From assembly GCA_001885315.1 (NCBI GenBank), contig MLPZ01000012.1:62001-126000 (forward strand): 64,000 nt of DNA, written 5' to 3'. Below the pieces are notes generated by a model, which saw only the letters and a program-made list of their open reading frames with translations, did no database searches and had not been told where the DNA came from. Shown one piece after another: positions 16,172-25,804 of this stretch (its first letter is position 1; every line of letters begins with the position of its first letter). A program made the position numbers and the translations under genes. This stretch comes from Treponema sp. CETP13. GTDB taxonomy: Bacteria; Spirochaetota; Spirochaetia; Treponematales; Treponemataceae.

Positions 16172-17293
16172 ATGGCAAATATATACTCCAAACATAAAGA
16201 AAAGATATATTCAATACTACTTATCATACCCTCCGTAATTCTTGTTGGTATATTTGTATATGGATTTATCGGAAATACGATTTACGATTCATTAACCGAT
16301 TGGACTGGATTTGAAGTAATAAAAAAACACTTTATAGGTGTAGCTAATTATAAAGACCTTTTTACAAGTTCATTTCAGAGTATGTTCCGACAAGATTTAG
16401 TAAATGCTATTTTTTATATGGTATTTATGCTTGTAAGTACTTTGCTTGTTGGTCTTCTTTTAGCCATTCTACTAGATAGAAAAAGCAAAGTAAAAGGAGA
16501 GCGTTTTTTTACTACAGTTTTTTTATATCCTATGGCCTTATCTTTTATAGTTTCAGGTACCATTTGGCGCTGGCTATTAGCTCCTAATGGGGGTGTTAAT
16601 TTAATTCCAACATGGGTTGGACTTAACAAAAGTAAGTTTCTTTGGATAAGTTCACGCCAACAAATCTGGTCGTTTAATTGGCAAAACATATTTCAAATAA
16701 TTTTTGTAATTGCATTAATTATATTTGCAATTTTTTTAATAAATGCAATCACTAAAAAAAATAAAAAAGCTATAAAAAAGTATGCAATTACATGTTCAAT
16801 AATTGCGGTTTTGGTGTTCGTTATTTTTAAATTTTTACCTCCTGCTGTTCCGCGCAAAGAAATCCATGGATTTAATTTAGCAACTCTTGGCATCATTTGG
16901 ACAGGATGTTGGCAATATGCAGGGTATACAATGGCTTTGTATTTAGCCGGATTACGTGGTTTAAGTGAAAGTACTCGAGAATCAGCTAAACTTGATGGAG
17001 CAAATGAATTTATTTATTACACAAAAATAGCGTTGCCAAATATGCGACCTATTACTATGAGTGCTACGGTATTGATTTCACATATTGCATTAAAAATGTT
17101 TGATCTTATTTATGCTATGGCTGGTACAGATAATGGTAATACAGGTCATCCATCTATAAATATGTATACCACAACTTTCCGAGCGAATAATTTTGCTCTT
17201 GGATCTGCAATGGCGGTTATTTTGTTTATTTTAGCAGCTTCGTTTATCATTCCGTACATGGTAAATCAACATCACCAGAGGGTAAATGCATGA
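16172..17293 (+). CDS. Sugar ABC transporter permease (MalF/UgpA family) with inserted segment
   Basis: A multi-span inner-membrane protein with the EAA loop ESAKLDGANEFIYYTKIALP, which contacts the ATPase. The start is the ATG at 16172 with GAGG 7 nt upstream. At 373 residues it exceeds the family's usual 290-310. The excess lies at about 170-235, two hydrophobic segments around a Lys-rich stretch (NAITKKNKKAIKKYAIT), inserted before the usual WQYAGYTMALYLAGL helix. Two added spans would leave topology unchanged. It overlaps the next permease by 4 nt. Confidence 0.88.
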   Translation: MANIYSKHKEKIYSILLIIPSVILVGIFVYGFIGNTIYDSLTDWTGFEVIKKHFIGVANYKDLFTSSFQSMFRQDLVNAIFYMVFMLVSTLLVGLLLAILLDRKSKVKGERFFTTVFLYPMALSFIVSGTIWRWLLAPNGGVNLIPTWVGLNKSKFLWISSRQQIWSFNWQNIFQIIFVIALIIFAIFLINAITKKNKKAIKKYAITCSIIAVLVFVIFKFLPPAVPRKEIHGFNLATLGIIWTGCWQYAGYTMALYLAGLRGLSESTRESAKLDGANEFIYYTKIALPNMRPITMSATVLISHIALKMFDLIYAMAGTDNGNTGHPSINMYTTTFRANNFALGSAMAVILFILAASFIIPYMVNQHHQRVNA

Positions 17294-18120
17294 CAAGTTT
17301 ACAAAAAAAACATACTAGAAGTTTTTGGTATTATACATTTATGATTTTGCTTGCTGTACTTTGTCTTGTTCCGGCTTGGATGGCGCTTATTACTTCTTTG
17401 AAGGATCCTGTTGAAATAGATTTAACAACTTCATGGAATCTTCCAACTCATTTTGTTGGATCTGGATATAAGAATGCAATAGCAAAACTTGGTCCTAGTT
17501 TTATTAATAGTATTATCCTTGCTTTAAGTGCTACCTTTTTATCAGAAATTATAGGGGCTGTAAATGGCTATGTTTTTAGTAAAGGCAAATTTAAAGGGAG
17601 TGAATTAATTTTTACTTTGCTTTTATTTGGAATGTTCATTCCGTATCAGATAATTCTTATTCCGTTATTTAATGTTTTAAGACGTATCGGATTATATGGG
17701 CATTTAGGTGGGTTAGTTTTAGCACACGTTGTTTATGGTATTCCTATTGTTACAATGCTTTTTCGAAATAACTATGACCAGTTACCTGATGCAATTCTTG
17801 AGTCTGCTCGTATAGATGGAGCAGGGTATTTTACAATCTTTTTTAGGTTGATGTTGCCTCTATCTGTTCCTTCTTTTGTTGTTGTTGGCATTTGGCAATT
17901 TACTCAAATTTGGAATGAATTTCTATGGGGCGTTACGCTTACAAATACGGGATCTCAGCCTATAACTGTCGCATTATCAGCTCTTGCAGGAGGGCAAGCA
18001 GTTCAATGGAATGTTCCTATGGCCGGAGCTTTTATAGCTGCGTTGCCTGTTTTATTAATTTACATTTTCTTATGTAAATATTTTATTGCAGGACTTACGG
18101 CAGGATCTGTTAAGGAATAA
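17290..18120 (+). CDS. Sugar ABC transporter permease (MalG/UgpE family)
   Basis: 276 residues with about six membrane spans and the EAA loop ESARIDGAGYFTIFFRLMLP. It pairs with the preceding permease to form the channel. The ATG at 17290 overlaps the upstream stop (ATGA), indicating coupled translation. The operon ends here at a strong terminator without an ATP-binding gene; the MalK/MsmX-type ATPase at 62268-63401 is the only candidate in the window. Confidence 0.92.
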   Translation: MTSLQKKHTRSFWYYTFMILLAVLCLVPAWMALITSLKDPVEIDLTTSWNLPTHFVGSGYKNAIAKLGPSFINSIILALSATFLSEIIGAVNGYVFSKGKFKGSELIFTLLLFGMFIPYQIILIPLFNVLRRIGLYGHLGGLVLAHVVYGIPIVTMLFRNNYDQLPDAILESARIDGAGYFTIFFRLMLPLSVPSFVVVGIWQFTQIWNEFLWGVTLTNTGSQPITVALSALAGGQAVQWNVPMAGAFIAALPVLLIYIFLCKYFIAGLTAGSVKE

Positions 18121-18153
18121 ATTGCTTATTAATCAATTCGTAATGTTGAGATT

Positions 18154-18188
18154 AAAAAAAAACTGAGTTAGTTAACTCAGTTTTTTTT
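18154..18188 (+). terminator. Bidirectional terminator between permease and ltaE
   Basis: An A-tract and ACTGAGTTA, GT, TAACTCAGT and a T-tract form a long symmetric stem between convergent genes. Confidence 0.92.
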
Positions 18189-18192
18189 GTTT

Positions 18193-19224
18193 CTATTTTA
18201 GAAAATCTTTAAGTGTAGAAATAAATTTTTCACAATCTTCTTTGTGAATCCAATAATGAGTAACAAGGCGGATAGTACCAGATGAATCTGCATCATTTAT
18301 TAAAATATTGTTATTTCGACAATATTCGGTAAATGAAGCTGTATCAATTGTGTTTCCGACGAAACTAAAAAATACCATATTTATTTCTACTGATGTTACA
18401 TCTATTTGTATTTCTGGTATTGTAGCCAGTTCATTTGCCAGAAAGGTTGCGTTTTCATGGTCCTCTGATAATCTTAAACGCATTTCTCTAAGGCTAATAA
18501 GACCTGCTGCAGCAAGCATCCCTGTTTGGCGCATTCCACCACCCATAATTTTTCTATTCCAACGGGCTCGTTCGATAAAATCTGCAGATCCTGCAAGTAA
18601 TGAGCCTATAGGAGCGCAAAGACCCTTAGAAAGACAAAACATAACAGAATCGGAATACTTCGCTATTTCTACGGCTGGGACATCTAAATGCGTAGCAGCA
18701 TTAAAAATACGTGCTCCATCTAAATGTAATGGGACATGATGTGTTTTTGCTATGGTATACATTTGCTCCATAAATTCTATCGATTCAACTCGACCATTTG
18801 AACGAGCATTTTCTATACAAATAAGACCTGTTTTAGGTTCATGTATATCATCGTTTCGTCGTATTTTCATACTAAAATCAGAAGGTAATAACATCCCTCC
18901 TTTTTCTTCTACCGTACGAAGTTGCACCCCAGCAATAATGGAAGACGCTCCACATTCATGTTGAATTATATGGCAATTATCTGGTAATACAACTTCTTGT
19001 CCTCTTTTACAATGGGTAAAAAGAGCAAGTTCATTTCCAAAGGTTCCAGATGGTACAAAAAGAGCTGCCTCTTTTGCTACGAGACTTGCACCATAATTTT
19101 CAAGCTCTTTTGTTGTCAAATCATCTTGATAGACATCATCTCCGACTTCTGCTTTTGCCATAGCATCTCTCATTGCTTGAGTTGGCCAAGTAACTGTGTC
19201 ACTTCGAAAATCGATGTTGGTCAT
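18193..19224 (-). CDS. ltaE: Low-specificity L-threonine aldolase
   Basis: A PLP enzyme cleaving L-threonine and allo-threonine to glycine and acetaldehyde. The ATG at 19224 (MTNIDFRSDTVTWPT) gives 343 residues and a GGGAG site 8 nt upstream; the longer frame from 19248 starts on the leuS stop. Family motifs are FRSDTVT at the N terminus, GDDVYQDD, VPSGTFGNELAL, the LHLDGARIFNAA segment with the PLP-interacting Asp, and the PLP-Lys region MFCLSKGLCAPIGS. It lies directly behind leuS and is probably cotranscribed. Confidence 0.9.
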   Translation of the reverse strand: MTNIDFRSDTVTWPTQAMRDAMAKAEVGDDVYQDDLTTKELENYGASLVAKEAALFVPSGTFGNELALFTHCKRGQEVVLPDNCHIIQHECGASSIIAGVQLRTVEEKGGMLLPSDFSMKIRRNDDIHEPKTGLICIENARSNGRVESIEFMEQMYTIAKTHHVPLHLDGARIFNAATHLDVPAVEIAKYSDSVMFCLSKGLCAPIGSLLAGSADFIERARWNRKIMGGGMRQTGMLAAAGLISLREMRLRLSEDHENATFLANELATIPEIQIDVTSVEINMVFFSFVGNTIDTASFTEYCRNNNILINDADSSGTIRLVTHYWIHKEDCEKFISTLKDFLK

Positions 19225-19247
19225 AATATTTTTCTCCCTATAATACA

Positions 19248-21893
19248 TTATTTAGCCACAATATTTACAAGCTTATTAGGAACAACAATTATTTTTATTA
19301 TTTCTTTGTTATCTAAGAACTTCTTAGCTCCTTCATTCTCTAGAGCTGTTTTTTCTAATAGTATTTTGTCTGTATTCACTTCTGCCTGAAATTTACCACG
19401 AATTTTTCCATTTACTTGCACAACAATTGTCATCTCGGTATCTTTACAAAACTCTTCGTTGTATTTTGGCCATGATTCATATGCAATAGTACTTGAGGAA
19501 TTGTCATTAAGTTTAGCCCAAAGTTCTTCTCCAAGATGAGGAGCATATACAGAAAGCATTTTTACAAAAGATTGCCATAAAGAGCGTGGAATTTTATCTA
19601 GCTTGCTTACTTCATTTAAAAATACCATCATTTGACTTATAGCTGTATTAAACCCAAGTTTCGAAGTATCTTCTGTCACTTTTTTTATCGTTTTATGTAA
19701 TAATTTACGTAATTCACCGGTTACTTCTTTTTCAATTATTGGTTTTTCACTGGTATTCCATGCTTTTTCGAGAAATCGATAGATTCCAATAATTCCATTT
19801 GTATTCCACGGTTTTGAAACTTCAAGAGGTCCCATAAACATTTCATATAAACGAACGGAGTCAGCTCCATACTCTTTTATGACGTCATCAGGGTTTACAA
19901 CGTTTTTAAGAGATTTACTCATTTTTGCTATAACTTGTTGTAGTTCTTCTTTTGTTTCTTTATCGTAATAATGGCCATCTTTTTCTATAACACTGTCTAC
20001 TGGTACAAGAACTTTGTTTTTTCGTTGATAGGCAAATGACGTGATAAGACCTTGATTTACTAATCTTTGAAATGGTTCTTTGGTATTTACAATTCCTAAG
20101 TCAAAAAGAACTTCATGCCAAAAACGTGCATACAAAAGATGTAGAACAGCATGTTCTGCGCCTCCTACATAGAGATCTACAGGCATCCAATATTCAATGT
20201 TTTCTTTTGAAGCAAATTTATTAGAGTTTTTTGGGTCTAAATAACGTAGATAATACCAGCAAGAACCTGCCCATTGAGGCATTGTATTAGTTTCTCGTTT
20301 AGCAGCTCCTCCACATACCGGGCACGTACAATTAACCCATTCATCAATGCCAGCTAGAGGGCTTTCTCCTGTTCCTGTTGGTTGATAGGAGGTTACTTTG
20401 GGGAGTTCTAATGGTAATTGGTCTTCTGGTACTGGAACGCAGCCACATTTATCACAATGAATTAATGGAATTGGTTCTCCCCAATATCGTTGACGACTAA
20501 AAATCCAATCACGTAATTTATAATTTACTGCTTTTTTACCGATTTTGCGTTCTGAAATCCATTCAATCATTGCAGGAATCGTTTTACGAGTTGGTAATGC
20601 AGTAAATTGCTCAGAGTTGATTGTGTATCCATCTGCAGCAGTGCATTGTTCTGCAATATCAAATACTTCTGGATGCTCAGAGACTAGTTTTTTATATTTT
20701 TCAGGGTCTTTAGCTGCTTCAAAAATAATGGAGGCTCCTTTTTTAGCATTTCCATCTCCAAGAGAAGCAACTTCTTCTTTAGAAGCAACAACTTTTATAA
20801 TTGGTAAATCAAAAGCTTTTGCAAAGTCCCAGTCACGTTCATCATGCGCAGGAACAGCCATAATGGCTCCTGTACCATATGAAATAAGTACATAATCAGA
20901 TAGCCAAATAGGAATTTTTTTGCCATTAACTGGATTTAGAGCGTAAGCCCCAGTAAAAACACCTGTTTTATCTTTTGCGAGATCTGTTCTTTCAAGATCG
21001 CTTTTTGCTGCAGCTTTTTTTATATACTCTTCTACAGCTTTTTTTTGATTTGTGGTTGTAATTGTAGGAACTAATTCATGTTCCGGAGCCATAACCATAT
21101 ATGTTGCACCAAAAAGTGTATCAGCGCGAGTGGTATATACAGTAAGTTTATTGTTTGTTGGATTTCCATCTTTATCGGCTATTATAAAATCTACTTCTGC
21201 TCCTGTGCTTTTACCAATCCAGTTACGCTGCATAGCTTTTACAGAATCAGGCCAATCGAGGGAATCAATGCCATCAAGTAATTTGTCTGCATAATCTGTG
21301 ATTTTAAGAACCCACTGTCGTATTGATCGACGGGTGACTTTTGTTCCACAACGCTCACAATGACCGTCCTTAACTTCTTCATTTGAAAGTCCTGTCTGGC
21401 AACTTGGACACCAATTTATAGGTTTTTTTGATTCATAAGCAAGCCCTTTTTTGTAGAGCTGTAAAAAAATCCATTGTGTCCAATGGTAATAGCTTGCATC
21501 ACTAGTCCGAATGCAACGATCCCAATCATACGAAAAGCCTAAAGACTTAATTTGGCGGGTAAAATTTTCTATATTTTTCTCTGTCGTAACAGCAGGGTGT
21601 GTTCCTGTTTTGATTGCATAGTTTTCTGCTGGGAGTCCAAAAGAATCGAATCCCATTGGATGAAGGACGTTATATCCATTCATTCTTAAATAACGACAAT
21701 AAATGTCTGTTGCTGTATAACCTTCGGGATGTCCTACATGAAGTCCATTGCCAGAGGGATATGGAAACATATCTAAAACATATTGTCTTTTTTCTTTTGG
21801 GAAACTTTTATCTTCAGAAACTTTAAAAGTTTTGTTTTCTTCCCAATATTTTTGCCATTTTGCTTCAATTTCGGTAAATGGATATTTTGCCAT
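19248..21893 (-). CDS. leuS: Leucyl-tRNA synthetase
   Basis: Class I synthetase charging tRNA-Leu. The 881-residue product has the HIGH-type motif as HVGH (near 53), the KMSKS motif in [17 protein letters not shown] (near 635), a zinc-type cysteine set (CPSCQ...CERCG near 160-180), a CP1 editing domain (about 220-420, [14 protein letters not shown]) and the C-terminal anticodon-binding region. GAGGA precedes the ATG at 21893. It leads an operon with ltaE. Its own promoter and a 5'-terminal hairpin lie upstream; no T-box was seen. Confidence 0.97.
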   Translation of the reverse strand: MAKYPFTEIEAKWQKYWEENKTFKVSEDKSFPKEKRQYVLDMFPYPSGNGLHVGHPEGYTATDIYCRYLRMNGYNVLHPMGFDSFGLPAENYAIKTGTHPAVTTEKNIENFTRQIKSLGFSYDWDRCIRTSDASYYHWTQWIFLQLYKKGLAYESKKPINWCPSCQTGLSNEEVKDGHCERCGTKVTRRSIRQWVLKITDYADKLLDGIDSLDWPDSVKAMQRNWIGKSTGAEVDFIIADKDGNPTNNKLTVYTTRADTLFGATYMVMAPEHELVPTITTTNQKKAVEEYIKKAAAKSDLERTDLAKDKTGVFTGAYALNPVNGKKIPIWLSDYVLISYGTGAIMAVPAHDERDWDFAKAFDLPIIKVVASKEEVASLGDGNAKKGASIIFEAAKDPEKYKKLVSEHPEVFDIAEQCTAADGYTINSEQFTALPTRKTIPAMIEWISERKIGKKAVNYKLRDWIFSRQRYWGEPIPLIHCDKCGCVPVPEDQLPLELPKVTSYQPTGTGESPLAGIDEWVNCTCPVCGGAAKRETNTMPQWAGSCWYYLRYLDPKNSNKFASKENIEYWMPVDLYVGGAEHAVLHLLYARFWHEVLFDLGIVNTKEPFQRLVNQGLITSFAYQRKNKVLVPVDSVIEKDGHYYDKETKEELQQVIAKMSKSLKNVVNPDDVIKEYGADSVRLYEMFMGPLEVSKPWNTNGIIGIYRFLEKAWNTSEKPIIEKEVTGELRKLLHKTIKKVTEDTSKLGFNTAISQMMVFLNEVSKLDKIPRSLWQSFVKMLSVYAPHLGEELWAKLNDNSSSTIAYESWPKYNEEFCKDTEMTIVVQVNGKIRGKFQAEVNTDKILLEKTALENEGAKKFLDNKEIIKIIVVPNKLVNIVAK

Positions 21894-21927
21894 AAAAATC
21901 CTCGAGTCATAAATATTTAATTTTTAA

Positions 21928-21947
21928 TACAGAAGAACTCTTCTGTA
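21928..21947 (-). promoter_or_regulatory. Palindrome at the 5' end of the leuS mRNA
   Basis: TACAGAAGA and TCTTCTGTA (9-bp arms, 2-nt centre) occupy about +5 to +24 of the predicted leuS transcript. It may be a protective 5' hairpin or an operator. Confidence 0.5.
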
Positions 21948-21957
21948 GAATTATAGA

Positions 21958-21986
21958 ATTATATCACAGCAGTTAAGAGAGTTCAA
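21958..21986 (-). promoter_or_regulatory. leuS promoter
   Basis: On the minus strand TTGAAC (21986-21981), 17 nt and a perfect TATAAT (21963-21958). The predicted start is near 21951, about 58 nt before the ATG. Confidence 0.65.
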
Positions 21987-22044
21987 TAATACTTAAAATT
22001 TTGAAGTTACTTACGCTATTTTTTGTTTTATGATACTATAAATC

Positions 22045-22662
22045 ATGAATTATTTTAAAAAACTTTTACGAATTTTTGGTGTTTTTTTCTTTATAGGAAT
22101 ACAAACTTTTGGTGGTGGGCTTGCAATGCTCCCTATTTTGGAATCTGAATTGGTCGAAAAAAGAAAGTGGACAACGCAGGATAAATTATTAGATTATTTT
22201 TCTATTGGGCAAGCAACACCTGGCATTATTGCCGTAAATGTTTCAACTTTTTTAGGTTTTAATCAAGCCGGAATCGTTGGTGGAATTATTGGAACCTTGG
22301 GGATTATAACTCCTTCTATAATTATAATTACTTTTATTGCGGTTTTTTTTAAGAACTTTGGTGATAACGTATATATTCAAAAAGCTTTGATTGGTATAAA
22401 TGTAGCTGTTGCTGCTTTATTAGTAAAAGTGTTCATAACTTTTTTAAAAAAAAGTGTTTTAAGAAAAAACAAAATGGGAAGGAGATCTGTTTTTTATATA
22501 ATTTTGGGAGTTTGTCTAGTTTTTTGGGGTTTTATAGGTGTTGTTATATTACATGTAAATACTGCTTTAGTAATGCTTTCTGGAATTATAGCTGGATTAA
22601 TTATTCATTGTGTAACTATTTGCAAAAACGTAAGAAAAACAGATAAAAGGAAGGAAGAATAA
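22045..22662 (+). CDS. CHR-family (chromate-transporter-like) protein, first half
   Basis: A short single-domain member (205 residues) of the CHR ion-transporter family, with QTFGGGLAMLPILESELV near the N terminus, SIGQATPGIIAVNVSTFLG, and a hydrophobic IITPSIIII segment. Short CHR proteins occur in pairs and are thought to work as heterodimers; the partner begins one base after this stop. Chromate efflux is the named family activity, but the physiological substrate in an anaerobe is uncertain. No ribosome site precedes the ATG at 22045. A TACTAT -10 element at 22034-22039 would place the transcript start at the ATG. Confidence 0.85.
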   Translation: MNYFKKLLRIFGVFFFIGIQTFGGGLAMLPILESELVEKRKWTTQDKLLDYFSIGQATPGIIAVNVSTFLGFNQAGIVGGIIGTLGIITPSIIIITFIAVFFKNFGDNVYIQKALIGINVAVAALLVKVFITFLKKSVLRKNKMGRRSVFYIILGVCLVFWGFIGVVILHVNTALVMLSGIIAGLIIHCVTICKNVRKTDKRKEE

Positions 22663-23259
22663 ATGAGTTTGTTGGCCCTTTATTGGCAGTTTTTTTTTAT
22701 AGGTCTTATTACTATAGGTGGTGGGCAAGTTGGGATTACTATTATGTATAATTATATAGTTGAAAAGGGCTTATTAGATTCTGTCACTTTTTATAATATG
22801 GTCGCAATTTCGGAGTCTACTCCTGGTCCTATAGGTGTAAATATGGCAACGTACATTGGATACAAAATGTATGGGGTAGGGGGAGGAATTATTACGACCT
22901 TGGGAACAGTAACTCCGTCGATTATAATAATTATTTGTATTGCCAAGTTTTTTAGTAAATTTTCTGATACGTTAATTGTCCAAAATTTGTTTAAAGGAAT
23001 AAGACCCGTTGTAACAGGTCTTATTTTAGTGGCTGCGTGGCAAGTATTTAGAATCTCTGTTCTTAATTTTGATATGCTAAGTGAAACACATGGGATGTCG
23101 AGTTTTATTTCTGCAGGTTTATGGGATTCTTTTCAAATCCTTTTTAATCTACCGTGTTTTCTTTGTTTTTTGATTATGCTTTTTGCAATGTTAAGAACAA
23201 AAATACCACCTTTGGCATACATCGTAGCCGGCGCGGTGTTTGGAATAGTTGTTTTATAA
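22663..23259 (+). CDS. CHR-family (chromate-transporter-like) protein, second half
   Basis: 198 residues, homologous in layout to the preceding gene: ITIGGGQVGITIMYNYIVEK, SESTPGPIGVNMATYIG (the family's TPGP motif), VTPSIIIIICIAKFF and a C-terminal hydrophobic region. The ATG directly abuts the upstream TAA, so translation is coupled and the two halves should be made in equal amounts. Insertion in opposite orientation to its partner is typical of this family, but I could not test it here. Confidence 0.85.
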   Translation: MSLLALYWQFFFIGLITIGGGQVGITIMYNYIVEKGLLDSVTFYNMVAISESTPGPIGVNMATYIGYKMYGVGGGIITTLGTVTPSIIIIICIAKFFSKFSDTLIVQNLFKGIRPVVTGLILVAAWQVFRISVLNFDMLSETHGMSSFISAGLWDSFQILFNLPCFLCFLIMLFAMLRTKIPPLAYIVAGAVFGIVVL

Positions 23260-23264
23260 TTTAT

Positions 23265-23295
23265 TGCTACTAATAAATAAAGTTTATTAGTAGCA
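23265..23295 (+). terminator. Hairpin between convergent chr and qmcA genes
   Basis: TGCTACTAATAAA, loop TAAAG and TTTATTAGTAGCA form a 13-bp perfect stem. No immediate T-run follows on the plus strand, so termination efficiency is uncertain. Confidence 0.55.
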
Positions 23296-23303
23296 CTGAA
23301 ATT

Positions 23304-24188
23304 TTATTTTTTTGCTACTTCTGTTATGCTTGTAACAAGGCCTGCCATATCTTGAATATTTGATGGGATAATAATTTTTGTAGCTTGACCATTAGATACT
23401 TTTTCGAATGCTTCCATTTCACGCAAGCGAATAACGGCTTTATCAGCTTGTGCTTCTTTAATCATTTTAAGACCTTCAGAACGAGCTTTTTGAACCTCCA
23501 AAATTGCTTGTGCTTCACCTTCGGCTCTACGAATCTCAGATTCTTTTGCAGCTTCTGCTTCGAGAATTACTGACTGTTTTTGCCCTTCAGCTACTAGAAT
23601 AGCACTTTGTTTTTCACCTTCAGCTCGTAATATAGCTTCACGACGACCACGCTCTGCTCTCATTTGTTTTTCCATAGCTTCTTGAATACTTGCTGGTGGG
23701 GTGATATTTTTTACTTCTACTCGATTAACTTTAATTCCCCAAGGATCAGTCGCATCGTCGAGTATACTCCGTAATTTATTATTAATAACATCTCGGCTTG
23801 TTAAAGTTTGATCGAGTTCAAGTTCACCAATAATATTACGTAATGTTGTTGCTGTAAGATTTTCGATTGCTGCCATGGGTCTTTCAACTCCATATGTGTA
23901 TAATTTAGGATCGGTAATTGCAAAGTAGATAACAGAATCAATCATCATTGTTACATTATCTTTTGTGATAACTGGTTGAGGCTGAAAATCAAAAACCTTT
24001 TCTTTTTTAGAAACTTTTTTAGCAATTCTATCAATAAAAGGGATCTTTATATGTAATCCATTATCCCAATTGGTAAGATAGGTTCCAAGGCGCTCAATAA
24101 CATATGCTTGCGATTGAGGTACCACTCTAATGTTCGGTACTACTAATACCAAAAATAAAATAATAATTGCAATAATTAAATATAGCAT
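23304..24188 (-). CDS. qmcA: SPFH/stomatin-family membrane protein (QmcA / paraslipin type)
   Basis: The 294-residue protein has one N-terminal membrane anchor (about 2-20), an SPFH domain (about 20-180: VVPQSQAYVIERLG, VTMMIDSVIYFAI, TPPASIQEAME) and a long Ala/Glu-rich coiled coil (about 180-260). The family forms membrane cages or microdomains and associates with membrane proteases. An NfeD-type gene lies 12 nt upstream, the conserved arrangement for this class. AAGGAG precedes the ATG at 24188. Confidence 0.88.
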   Translation of the reverse strand: MLYLIIAIIILFLVLVVPNIRVVPQSQAYVIERLGTYLTNWDNGLHIKIPFIDRIAKKVSKKEKVFDFQPQPVITKDNVTMMIDSVIYFAITDPKLYTYGVERPMAAIENLTATTLRNIIGELELDQTLTSRDVINNKLRSILDDATDPWGIKVNRVEVKNITPPASIQEAMEKQMRAERGRREAILRAEGEKQSAILVAEGQKQSVILEAEAAKESEIRRAEGEAQAILEVQKARSEGLKMIKEAQADKAVIRLREMEAFEKVSNGQATKIIIPSNIQDMAGLVTSITEVAKK

Positions 24189-24200
24189 TCTTTTCTCCTT

Positions 24201-24650
24201 TTATGCTTGGCGAACTATAAGGGTTGCTCCAACAATATCAGTAATAATAACTTTTGTTCCACTTTTTAATGTTCCTTCTGCTGTTTTATCTAATTCTGCA
24301 GTCCAAGGCATATTATCAATAATGACTTTTCCTTTTTTTAGATCTGTAATATCTTCTGTTACTGTAGCAAAACGACCAATCATACTGTCAGCATTTGTAC
24401 GTATTTTACCTGTTTTAAAATGTTTAAGTGCAAAAGGCCGAGTAAAAATCAAAAGCAGAGAAGAAAGAACCAAGAAGATTATAGCTTGAAAGACAAATGG
24501 TATTGGAAGAAATGATAAAAATATCATTACAATTGCACCCATTGCAAACCAAATTGTTGTTAATCCCATTGTGAAAGATTCAATAATTACAAAAAGCACT
24601 GCAACAATAAACCAAAACCATGGAGTATTGTTTAATAAAAATTCTATCAT
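24201..24650 (-). CDS. NfeD-like membrane protein (short, NfeD1b type)
   Basis: 149 residues: two or three hydrophobic spans in the first 75 ([16 protein letters not shown] and the following segment), then a C-terminal OB-fold-like domain (about 88-149: [34 protein letters not shown]). Partner of the SPFH protein encoded downstream. The ATG at 24650 has no convincing ribosome site; TTGACT (24685-24680), 17 nt and GATATT (24662-24657) predict a transcript starting on the A of the ATG. Confidence 0.85.
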
Positions 24651-24656
24651 ATAATA

Positions 24657-24685
24657 AATATCTCATGGAATAGTGCATAAGTCAA
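24657..24685 (-). promoter_or_regulatory. nfeD-qmcA promoter placing +1 on the start codon
   Basis: On the minus strand TTGACT, 17 nt, GATATT, then 6 nt (tattat) and ATG. The spacing gives a leaderless transcript. Confidence 0.45.
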
Positions 24686-24694
24686 TGAGCAAAT

Positions 24695-25732
24695 CTATAT
24701 TTTAAGTGGAAATGGCAATACTGAATCTATGGAATTACAGTTTGATAAAATAGCAATTAGTCTATCTATGCCCATAGCAACACCAGAACATTTTGGGAAT
24801 GTATTAAAAATTTTATAATAATTACTGTCCACTTTATGAGGAATAACATTTTTTTCTTTTAATTGTGCTTCTTTTTTAAAAAACTCTTGTATCTTAATTG
24901 GATTTGTTTCTTCCGAATAGCAGTTGGCAAGTTCTATACCTCGACAATAAAGTTCCCATCTTTCGGAATACTGTAAGTATGTCTGTTCTGTTGGCAATTG
25001 ATTCTTCTCTACGTTTTTAGGTTCTTTATCTTTTGCTAAGCAGTCAACAAATGATGGATAATCCATGAGTACAACAGGATGTTCTTTTGGGAGAGCTGGC
25101 TCGACACATTGTACAAAAATTATGTTATACAGTTCTTCAAGTGTCCATTTTTCAAATGGATTATCTACTGGTTCATTAATGCCAATTCTTCGGGCTTGTT
25201 CAGCCGCACGTAACCAAGGTGTATCTTTATTAATTGTATCTTTAAACCATGAACTAAATCGACCTCCAGCGTATTTTTCAAAAGCATCATCAACTGTTAT
25301 CTTAATAAAAGGCGGACGTAAATCGCAAAATGAATTTTCTGTTTTAGGAAGTAAAAATAGAAATAAATCTTCTGTTATTTTTATACTATCAATATAATTA
25401 GCATTCATGGTATAATACTCAAGCATAGTAAATTCTGGACTATGCATGTTTCCACAGCTTTCAACATTTCTGTAACATTTTGAAAGTTGATAACAATTGA
25501 CTTTATGGTCTGCAATGATTTTCTTTATATAAACTTCTGGTGACGGGACAAGATAAAGTAATGTCTTTTTATTTGAGAAGGGGGCAATATACTCTGTTTT
25601 AAAAACTTCAAGACAACTTTCAGGAATAAGACTTGTAGAAAGTGCAGGCGTATCAAGTTCAAGATAATCCGAAAAAAAAGTTCGGATGTCGTGCATTATA
25701 CGTGCACGAAATTGTAAACGTTCTAAATCCAT
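24695..25732 (-). CDS. epmA: EF-P lysyltransferase (lysyl-tRNA synthetase-like)
   Basis: A class II synthetase core without the anticodon-binding domain: 345 residues, as in EpmA/GenX/PoxA. Class II motifs are visible: ELDTPALSTSLIPE near the start, motif 2 around CYRNVESCGNMHSPEFTMLE, and motif 3 GVAMGIDRLIAIL near the end. The enzyme attaches (R)-beta-lysine to EF-P; the target Lys32 is encoded in efp at 14010-14573. The aminomutase EpmB is not in the window. No ribosome site precedes the ATG at 25732. A TATTAT element followed by 6 nt suggests a leaderless mRNA, though the -35 is weak. Confidence 0.9.
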   Translation of the reverse strand: MDLERLQFRARIMHDIRTFFSDYLELDTPALSTSLIPESCLEVFKTEYIAPFSNKKTLLYLVPSPEVYIKKIIADHKVNCYQLSKCYRNVESCGNMHSPEFTMLEYYTMNANYIDSIKITEDLFLFLLPKTENSFCDLRPPFIKITVDDAFEKYAGGRFSSWFKDTINKDTPWLRAAEQARRIGINEPVDNPFEKWTLEELYNIIFVQCVEPALPKEHPVVLMDYPSFVDCLAKDKEPKNVEKNQLPTEQTYLQYSERWELYCRGIELANCYSEETNPIKIQEFFKKEAQLKEKNVIPHKVDSNYYKIFNTFPKCSGVAMGIDRLIAILSNCNSIDSVLPFPLKI

Positions 25733-25804
25733 GAATTGATAATACTCGAAAAATTAAAAAAATCATATAATATAGCATCAATAAAAATTTTTTATACAGG
25801 TAAT

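Noticed and set aside
21894-22044. T-box or amino-acid riboswitch before leuS or ilvD
   Set aside because: The leuS leader is only about 58 nt and neither it nor the ilvD leader shows a T-box sequence or a specifier-loop layout.
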